From Alitta virens (lineage: Eukaryota; Annelida; Polychaeta; Phyllodocida; Nereididae): 64,000 nt of DNA. Below, in pieces: positions 56,606 through 64,000 of this stretch. The stretch lies in NCBI GenBank assembly GCA_932294295.1, contig OW028584.1, positions 23,095,638 to 23,159,637 on the forward strand, read 5' to 3'. The notes below the pieces were generated by a model. That model was not told where the DNA came from, did no database searches, and saw only the letters and a list, made by a program, of their open reading frames with translations. The translations under genes were made by a program, and so were the position numbers. Each line of letters begins with the position of its first letter. Positions within the stretch are counted from its first letter, which is position 1.

Positions 56606-59078
56606 TATATATATCAAGATAGTGTCAATTTGTTCATCAGCTACATCCCACGTGATTTGTATTTGAAACCTGGGACAGCCAATAAATAACTTTCGTACAA
56701 AAAACCTTTGATCTAAATATAGCATTGACTCCAGGCTAGTCTGGTCCACCCACTGCATGACGTCGTATAAGTAAATATGTGTTTGACAACAAATCAATAA
56801 GTATCATGATAATTTAGGTCACCTATGTTTGCATTGCTGTGTACATACATTTATTATATGCACGAATCTAGATTGTATATTACTAACAAGATTTTTTTCA
56901 TAAGATCCTTTTTGTCTAGGCTTAAATATATTTTATAGGTGCTCAATTGTCCATCTTTATACAGTTCACGTTTGGGGCTGCCCCCAAGGGAGATGGCTGT
57001 AAACATTTGCAGTGAAATTGATCAAGTATATTAATATTATAACATATCCCAGGCCTGATGACTGATGAGACATCATAGTGCTTATGACTGGATGTGATAA
57101 ACATAAGCAATGTTGGCCCTCATCAGTGCCACATCATATCAACATCGCCGACATCGCGCCGATGTTGTCCCGATTTGGATGCAAAAACTTATAGAACTAT
57201 AGTGTTATTTGCATCATGCTTGATTGGACATATTATTCATATACCATATAGCACTACATGAAATTCTGCTTTTAATTGTCCCAGAAAAAAATATATTTAA
57301 CAGCAAATACAGACATGACATCTGAGGAAATGCATCAGTCCCTGTATTTCTGAAGGGCATTGTAAGAATTGACCTTTAACTTCAGTGACCTCAGTACTTA
57401 TTGCATATTCTTGCAACAATCAGATTAATTTCCCCGAAATATATTTATGGTTTTGATCTTAATTGATCTAAATCTCATCAGAAATCGCTAATACATAAAT
57501 ACAACGTTGATATCATCACATTTTGACCGAAATTTTGCAACCTGTCTTAGAATATTTTAAAACATTAAATTTATAGTGTTGTTGATCATACGGATCAGAT
57601 TTTCGATTAAAAAATGTATCCAGGTTTTTTAAGAGATAATTCACTCATATGACTATTTTTTGTGGCAGCACAGTGTCAGTGACTACAGTGACTGAGCCTT
57701 ACACAAACTTTAGTCAACTTTAGAAAATCAGATTTGTACAGCACGTATAGTCGTGATTTTAATTTGGCTTTCTTTTAAGTTGAACATATGGTTTCCTGTA
57801 GTAATATGCCACACACAATGACCAACCTAAAATTAAAGCTTACATATCAACTCTACTAACTGTAATTCACTCTAAAATAATGTTATGGTATAATTAAATA
57901 ATTAAGTAAGTAGTCAGTAAACTTTATTTAACGTCGAGTAGAAGTACAATAATAAACAAAAGCAAAGTGTTTGTTATCGACAAATGATAATGATAAATAT
58001 CCACTGAAAGAAATGGTATTTATAATTACATTTGAGCAGTACCTGGTAAATAAATGAAGTTTATGAAACTGTTTTTAAAACCTTACATTAAATTCCCTTT
58101 AAACATCCTGCCATACAGATAAATTATGGTAATATGCTCCATGCCAAACTTACGGCATGTTATTGTAACTCTAAAAGTTGTAACTTTGCAAGAAAAAAAA
58201 AAGTTAATTGATAAAATCATAACAACTACATATATACTGACTCTTTGGCTGTTTCACATTTTGTTTGTAAACTGTACATTGCATCTACATTAAATCATTG
58301 ACAAAACATCGTGCACCCACATATATTGCATAAAGTTTATATCTTATCAGAAATATATGTAGGTTTACTGCAAGATAACAGATAAGGTTATATTTTTCCT
58401 ACTTGTGATCTTATCAGACAGCTGAAGTCTTTGTTCTCCAGGGATTTTTGTTTTTTTGTCACGGATGTAATTTTTGCAGTAAACAAACTACACTTGACTA
58501 TGGATTACAATATTTTGGATACATATGGAAGAGATAATTAGATATTGTCATATATAGTATGAGGCAAATTCATCGTTTCTAGCATTTTGATGTACTTTGT
58601 AGTCGTTGAGTCAGGGAGGCACCTACCATAAACTGACTCAGTATTTAAACACAGACTGGCTTTATAAAAGTACATTGGTATGTACAAAACATAAGCATAC
58701 GTCATTGAAACATCTGACACAATTAAACTGATCAATATTCGACATCTGGATGGACAAACAGCCTCATGATATCAGTGGATACTTTTAACACATCTTTAAA
58801 GAATTGAGTTTATTATATTGTTTAAGAGTTTGGCAGTTATATATACAAAATCATCAGATAATAGTGACAGATACCTACAAAGACAGAATATTAATTGATT
58901 AAACGATGCGTTTTGTCAGCAATATTCGAAATATTCGATATAATTTTCTAGGCTGAAATTCAGGAGTATATCATACAGTACATTGACGACTGCATATAAA
59001 CTGTTTTATCTATATACAGCATATATTGTGCACGCATAAATTTACTCCTTCATAGAAATTTTGTCAGACTAACTTCAA
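56606..59078. other. no recognisable gene; upstream flank of the 59.2 kb gene
   Basis: AT-rich DNA. At 57910-57960 the minus strand reads TTAAATAAAGTTTACTGACT followed by ACTTACTTAA, which looks like a retroelement 3' end. No other exon was recognised. Confidence 0.5.
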
Positions 59079-59103
59079 CACACACACACACACACACACA
59101 CAC
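59079..59103. repeat. (CA)n microsatellite 114 bp upstream of the start codon
   Basis: About 12 CA units in what must be the promoter or 5' untranslated region of the gene beginning at 59217. Confidence 0.95.
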
Positions 59104-59216
59104 CGAAAAAATACTTATTATTTAAATTTAATTTGTTCACCATAGCGATAAATTACTGCAAGAATTCATACTGGATTAACATTTGGATATATACTACATT
59201 CATCCAATCATTCACA

Positions 59217-59590
59217 ATGTCTAAACCCAAGTTTTTCCAACCAAAAGAAAGCGAAGATAAATTCTGGGTCCTTTTAATAACAGAAGTTATAAGATGGATC
59301 ATTATAGCAGTGTGTATCTTACTCAGCATTTGGAGGTATGCTTTCTTTGTTGGGTATACTGCCTTTGTTTCTGGAACGAATTGTTCTTACCAGAACGAGA
59401 CCCCAGCCTCGTTTTTAGCACAACCAATTATGACGTCACTAGGGGAAAGAATCATCTCTTCTGATTGTCTTACACAGTTTTGGCTGATATCTGGGGGAAT
59501 TGTCTTAGGAGCAAGTTTAGTGATTTATGTTCCCCTAAAACTTTTCTTGGCTGCAACTATCTTGAGAGATGCCAGGTATCTGTACGGATG
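59217..59590 (+). CDS. unrecognised multi-pass membrane protein, exon 1
   Basis: ATG at 59217 (context CACAATGT) is the first in-frame ATG; the exon encodes residues 1-124 and two bases of codon 125, ending at a good donor (GATG|GTAAGT). A first hydrophobic segment spans residues about 16-38 and may extend to 50. A loop follows with Cys56, Cys84 and two N-glycosylation sequons (NCS at 55, NET at 60), so this loop is probably extracellular. A second membrane segment spans about 88-113 and ends with a charged RDAR stretch. The N-terminus (SKPKFFQPKESEDK) is polar and probably cytoplasmic. I do not recognise the family; the topology recalls small tetraspan proteins, but that is only a resemblance. 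Confidence 0.8.
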
Positions 59591-59810
59591 GTAAGTCAAT
59601 TACCTTTTTTTTTGTCATTTCTTGGGGGGGGGGAGGGGCTTTTTTCTGTTGGCCAACATAGGTAGTGTTAGGCCTATAGCTAGGGGAAATTCCCTTTAGC
59701 TCAGTAAAGTAGATTATCTGTATTATGGCATTCTTTTTTGCAGATAAAATGGTTAATAAAGGCAACTGAAAATTGTCACAAATGTATAATTCACTCTTAC
59801 AAATCTCTGA

Positions 59811-59971
59811 GGGCCTAGCCTAATGGTAGCGCGTGGCTTCCAACCACTGGGTCCTGGGTTCAATTCCCCATCGGACCTCAGTTGGATGGCGGTTTCATCC
59901 ATCATTGCCATGGTCCTTGCCCGTCCTAATTAGCCTATCAGGTGCAGAAATACAGGACATAAAGCCCTAAT
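59811..59971 (+). mobile_element. tRNA-derived SINE, family 1, copy d (in intron 1)
   Basis: It has an A box region (TAGCCTAATGG, 59816-59826), B box GGTTCAATTCC (59857-59867) and the shared body to ACAGGACATAAAGCCCTAAT. Target-site duplication with one mismatch: TTACAAATCTCTGA at 59797-59810 and TTACAAATATCTGA at 59972-59985. It lies in the same direction as the host gene, 220 bp after exon 1. Confidence 0.92.
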
Positions 59972-60529
59972 TTACAAATATCTGACTTTTCCCAATTACA
60001 AATAGTGTGTTCTGTCCAGCAAGTGGACAGTTTTCAGTCGAAATTTCACAGCATATATGTAATATGATACATGTCTCGGGTATTGAACTAACTCAAAAAC
60101 TTTAGAAGCTTCTCTGTGACTCAGCTCCCAGACTAATTAGTTGCAAATTTATTTCCCGCATTTTGAGAAAATGCGTGGTTGGAAACTCTCAAAATGTATG
60201 AGACCGACAAACCGACAATATGCATTTGTCAAGCTTTATCTAAATTCACCAAGTGCAGATAGCTAGATAATGCATCTGGGTTTCCAGTTGGCAAGGTCAG
60301 TGCTTTCGATTTACATACCTGGCATATCTAGGAACCCAGACATACACCCAGACAGACACCCAGACAGCCGCCCAGACAGACAGACACATACACCACTCAA
60401 CTGCATATTTACTTGCATTGCGAATGTGTTTTTGTCTTCCCCAAGTTGCTACGGAATAGGCATAATTTTGAGCCGACTCAGCTGATATTCCATTTTAAGC
60501 ACCCTTTCCTCCCTCAAAGTGCCTTATAG

Positions 60530-60600
60530 CAGGGTGGCTTACTACGTAAGGTGTTATTTAGCTCAAGATTCTGGGTCATGGGTTCGATTTCTTTATGTAC
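60530..60600 (+). mobile_element. possible tRNA-like SINE head
   Basis: GGGTGGCTTACTACGTAAGG may be an A box region and GGGTTCGATTTC (about 60580) is B-box-like, at plausible spacing. No known body follows. Weak. Confidence 0.35.
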
Positions 60601-60688
60601 TGCACTGCATTAAAATATAGGGAGATGTACTGAGACATACATATTATTATTAATAATATTTTTATGATAAAAAAAGTATCACTCACCA

Positions 60689-61565
60689 TTGCTGCTTGGA
60701 TGAACTAGAGAAGGATTGGACACTTCCATACTTCAAAGGTTCACACTGCGTTTCGCCACAGTCCTAATGACCAATTGATGATGCTGTTATATGAGCCAAG
60801 TTTTACAATTCCCCCTCACTGATTCCACTGGGAAACGAAGGGAAAGGATTAAAATATGTATTCATATAGACTGAAATTCATATCTTTACGTTATTCCTAG
60901 TATAACTTTGAAATTTTGACTTAATTCATTTCAGAATTTAAAACTGTGTTAATATAAAGGTATCTGCATATCTGGGATAATAATTTAATAAAGAAAAAGA
61001 TGCACATATAGTGCAAATTAGGCATCTTTAAGGGTCTGTATCGACCATGGAGACACCAGGTGGCTCCATGGTTCGACAACTTTCGACGCATTAGACATAA
61101 TATCCACCATGCAGACAAGGTGTTCAGCTTCAAGAAGAATATGGCCTCATCTATGGCTCTTTACGGCTTCTTAAGTTATTGCGAGATTAAGCTAAGATAT
61201 TTTACAAAGGTGTACTTGAAAACTGACAAATAAAAAAGGCCTAGAAATTCGGTAAAAATAGTTTTAGAATCCTTTGATCATGCGAAATCCAGCGAGAGTA
61301 ATGTTCAAGATGTACATCAAGAAACAAAAACTTTTGGAATTTAGGGAGTTAATTGCTGTTGATGCAGGGAATCATTGATGAGGGGTGTGGTCACTGAAAC
61401 GCAATGTGAACATCAAAGAATTTATGTATTTAAGGAAGCAGCAGGGGTCCTTGGGCCAGCTCTTGGCGAATTTGACTCTTCTTAAATCACCTAATAATGA
61501 ATATTGTTTTATTACTTTCCGAAGTGTCCAATCCTTCTCTAGTTCATCCAAGATTGCTGGAAGGA
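60689..61565. repeat. inverted pair of an unrecognised repeat in intron 1
   Basis: At 60689-60768 the minus strand reads CGAAACGCAGTGTGAAC ... AAGTGTCCAATCCTTCTCTA then GTTCATCCAAG. On the plus strand at 61396-61557 the same blocks occur (GAAACGCAATGTGAACATC ... AAGTGTCCAATCCTTCTCTA, GTTCATCCAAG) but about 110 bp further apart. The left copy therefore carries an internal deletion. The family is unknown. Confidence 0.75.
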
Positions 61566-62075
61566 GTAGTATAATAGATGCCACCTTAGGTTTATAGTAG
61601 AGTTCTACCCTAGTGTGGATACCATGTTTGTTTATGGTGGCTGGTCATCATAGATTATGAACCAAGTTTCAGACCAATAACTCTTATTTATTAGACAACA
61701 CAACAGAATATGATACGCCATAAATCGTGTGATTGGTGATAAAAAGTCCACAAAATTCCCAAATAGACAGCTTGTGTAGTATGCAACTCTCTGGAGCCTT
61801 CAGTAAAACTTTTCTTTTATAAATCAATTGTAGGCTGAAGTTTTGTCTCGCTTACATAAAACTGTCTCTTCATGCCATCAATAAACACCCTTAATCCCAT
61901 TTATAATACCTCAGGGGCTATAATACCCCAATTTAACATGAATTATTCAGGCTAATTGCGTATCTTTACGTCCTTACCCATACAAACTCCGCCTATTAAC
62001 AAACCAGGCACCAAGGAAGAGTATGCAATGCAGGCTTACAAGTTACAAAGTAAAATGCATGTGCTATCTTCAGGT

Positions 62076-62079
62076 AGAA

Positions 62080-62120
<41 letters not shown>
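62076..62120. repeat. (TTAC)n microsatellite
   Basis: About ten TTAC units inside intron 1. Confidence 0.95.
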
Positions 62121-62272
62121 AGTACTACATGTACATGTAAGTTTATTAATTTTGAATATCTCCACTGGCTGTGGTAAATGCTGTTGGTAATACTCGATGT
62201 AAGGACCTCGAAAAAACACTAAAATGTTTTAAAATCCCTCAGTATTTACCCATTGTTTCCAAAATATAGATG

Positions 62273-62515
62273 GCATTATCATTTAAAACAGGCCTCAAGG
62301 GCATATTTTAATTTATGTGGCATGCCTTATGCTATATATAGGAACAGCCACTTTGCTTGACAGTATTTCCATTTACAAATGGATATATTTATGACACGTA
62401 AATTGGCTGTCCCTAGCATTAGACATGCTGTAAATATATATATTATTTACAGCATGCCTTAAGCTATATATATGGCATAAGAAAAGCCATAAAGGCCTGT
62501 TTTAAATGATAAGGC
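62273..62515. mobile_element. 243-bp foldback MITE in intron 1
   Basis: TTATCATTTAAAACAGGCCT near the left end is perfectly inverted at the right end (AGGCCTGTTTTAAATGATAA). Inner blocks GGCATGCCTTATGCTATATA and TATAGCTTAAGGCATGC also pair, and GCTGTAAATA / TATTTACAGC form a hairpin at 62427-62453. No clear target duplication was found. Confidence 0.75.
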
Positions 62516-62607
62516 AGATTTGATGCTACCGTATGTGTTGAATGCAATGAGTAGCACTGTACTTGGGTACAAAATAACCAGCTAGTCGTAAAATAAGGTG
62601 ACTTATG

Positions 62608-62933
62608 TCTAATTTCTCATTCAATGCTACTGGATATGAAGCTCAGTCAGCTTATATAACCAGCTGCCATGCAGAGGCAGACATAATCAGATGATAAGGC
62701 TTGGACTCTACCCCATGTTACACATTTACCCCATGTGTGGGGTCTTTTACAAGCCTCAGCATAGACACCGAGTACAAGGCACCTTCACTTTAAATTCTCA
62801 TTCGATCGACATCCAACTGGGATGTAGCTCATGAAGCTTGCCCGGGCTGGAGATCAAACCCAGGACCTTTGGCAGAGCAGGCCAATGTGGAATTGGCGGA
62901 TGCCTTAACCATTAGGTCACCCAGCTGGGTAAA
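62608..62933 (-). mobile_element. tRNA-derived SINE, family 2, copy 2 (antisense in intron 1)
   Basis: On the minus strand the head reads CAGCTGGGTGACCTAATGGT then TAAGGCATCCGCC, with a B-box-like GGGTTTGATCTCCAG. The body follows: CAAGCTTCATGAGC, CAGTTGGATGTCGATCGAAT, CCTTGTACTCGGTGTCTATG, AAAGACCCCACACATGGGGT, AAATGTGTAAC, GTCCAAGCCTTATCATC and CAGCTGGTTATATAAGCTGA. It is the most complete family 2 copy and defines the order used to place the fragments at 22.4, 30.6 and 49.6 kb. Confidence 0.85.
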
Positions 62934-62946
62934 AGGCTAAGAGTAA

Positions 62947-63054
62947 CATCAGAAGCACTAAGCCATAACACTAAATAAATTATACGACCATGATACTGTA
63001 CATCAGAAGCACTAAGCCATAACACTAAATAAATTATACGACCATGATACTGGT
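62947..63054 (+). repeat. 54-bp tandem duplication just upstream of exon 2
   Basis: CATCAGAAGCACTAAGCCAT and the next 34 bp occur at 62947 and again at 63001, identical except at the junction bases. The second copy ends about 25 bp before the exon 2 acceptor, in the likely branch-point zone. Confidence 0.93.
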
Positions 63055-63079
63055 ACTAAATTGTAATCTTCATTTTCAG

Positions 63080-63161
63080 GAGGCCGTCCATTCTCTCATA
63101 TCTCATCCTTTGTGCCCTGCCGTGTCTTGTTTTACTGCTGGTTGGAATTTCATCAGAAAAT
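63080..63161 (+). CDS. unrecognised multi-pass membrane protein, exon 2
   Basis: The acceptor ATTTTCAG|GAGG joins the two leftover bases of exon 1 to restore Trp125, and the frame then runs RPSILSYLILCALPCLVLL through LVGISSEN to the donor GAAAAT|GTACGT in phase 0. The exon adds residues 126-152, a third membrane segment at about 129-147. Phase agreement at both junctions supports the model. It is 82 bp long. Confidence 0.8.
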
Positions 63162-63951
63162 GTACGTTGCTGTCAAAAAAGCTTGTAAAGACATTTTGCA
63201 AATTGATTTAATCTACTTAATTAAATGTAGATGAAATGTAATGGATAAGTCTGCATATATATATATTTCTTGGAAAAAATCTCACTAACAAGTTAATATT
63301 TCTACAGAAATTTGCATGATGCCTTTATAAGTGATTTCTGATGTGAGATGAATGTCTGTTTAACGTTCCCAAAATGACCCAAATGTGACCAACACATTAT
63401 TATAACATTGGCCCTCCATCTCTGAAATATGATACAATTTCGGCCACATATGTACATATATATAAACCACATTGATACTACAGCCCATTAAGAAAACACA
63501 CATGTTTATACTACAAAATAAGTTTATTATACCTTACAATGGCCACAAACCTGGGTTACATAGAATCAGATATATGCTTTGACCCTTTAAACTTGAAAAT
63601 GATGTTTAGCAATATTGCCAATATTGCTTACAATAGTATGTGGTCAATGCTGTACATTTTATTGTATATTCTTGGTGTATAAACATGCTAGTGTGTTCTC
63701 AATACATGCAAAGTAATAGCTTTAAAAAAAAATTATATCTAGAGGCAGTCCGAATTTGTCTCATTTAGGTGATATTTTTTTCTGGGTCATTTATCACCTC
63801 AGCAGCATCCCGTTTCATTATTTTTGTTGTTGAACTTCAGTGTTTCCTTGCAAATTCTGAATTGGTACAAATGCCTTTATTATAAGGTATCAGTAGCTGT
63901 GATATACATGATATAGCAAGCACTGAATTTGATATTGTTTTCTTTCCTCAG

Positions 63952-64000
63952 GGGCAAGCCAGAAGTAATATTGATTCAGAAACACTGACTGTCATCCAGG
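63952..64000 (+). CDS. unrecognised multi-pass membrane protein, exon 3 (cut by window edge)
   Basis: After a pyrimidine-rich tract, the acceptor TTTCCTCAG|GGGC opens a phase 0 exon reading GQARSNIDSETLTVIQ to the window end without a stop. This polar stretch follows the third membrane segment. The rest of the gene lies to the right. Confidence 0.72.

Noticed and set aside
59133..59216. Extended N-terminus of the membrane protein
   Set aside because: The upstream in-frame extension begins with TTG, not ATG; the first in-frame ATG is at 59217.
1..64000. CRISPR array, bacterial operon, phage or toxin system
   Set aside because: No regular direct repeats with unique spacers, no operon-like gene packing and no related protein families; the window is eukaryotic.

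Overview
The window looks like nuclear DNA from an invertebrate animal. The grounds are an intron-containing gene with GT/AG splice sites, non-LTR retrotransposon (LINE) relics, tRNA-derived SINEs, many short foldback elements (MITEs) and simple-sequence repeats in visibly AT-rich DNA. Nothing resembles a bacterial operon, a phage or a CRISPR array. I cannot name the species; a marine deuterostome or lophotrochozoan would fit, but that is inference.

Layout. 1-4.06 kb holds two LINEs facing each other: a forward copy with reverse transcriptase (RT) and a zinc-finger tail, whose 3' end lies directly against the endonuclease half of a reverse copy that also has a gag-like CCHC segment. 5-17.4 kb has no recognisable host gene but holds two SINE copies, two MITE families, and a 941-bp inverted-repeat transposon sitting inside one unit of a short tandem array. 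17.8-19.1 kb is the 3' end of a third LINE. 19-37 kb is mostly unassigned AT-rich DNA with more copies of these elements, two diverged tRNA-headed SINE families, tandem duplications and a perfect hairpin at 36.19 kb. 37-40.4 kb is a cluster of RT scraps and direct repeats, including an apparently perfect 185-bp tandem duplication that carries paired CCAAT boxes. 41-58 kb has further MITEs, SINEs, a 30-bp minisatellite (about 49 kb), and a pair of related tract-rich repeats around a G-rich polypurine block (50-51.4 kb).

The one convincing host gene begins at 59,217 on the + strand and runs off the right edge. Three exons join in frame and encode the start of an unrecognised multi-pass membrane protein with two N-glycosylation sequons and a pair of loop cysteines. 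Its first intron carries a SINE with target-site duplication, an antisense SINE of a second family, a MITE, inverted repeat copies and a 54-bp tandem duplication just upstream of the next splice acceptor.

The window's main content is therefore a well-preserved record of non-autonomous mobile elements. Four copies of one SINE (three with one-mismatch duplications and one perfect), three copies of a TA-flanked MITE, three plus a fragment of another MITE, and a transposon insertion with its empty-site sequence present in the neighbouring tandem units can all be read directly. I found no convincing novel defence or metabolic system.
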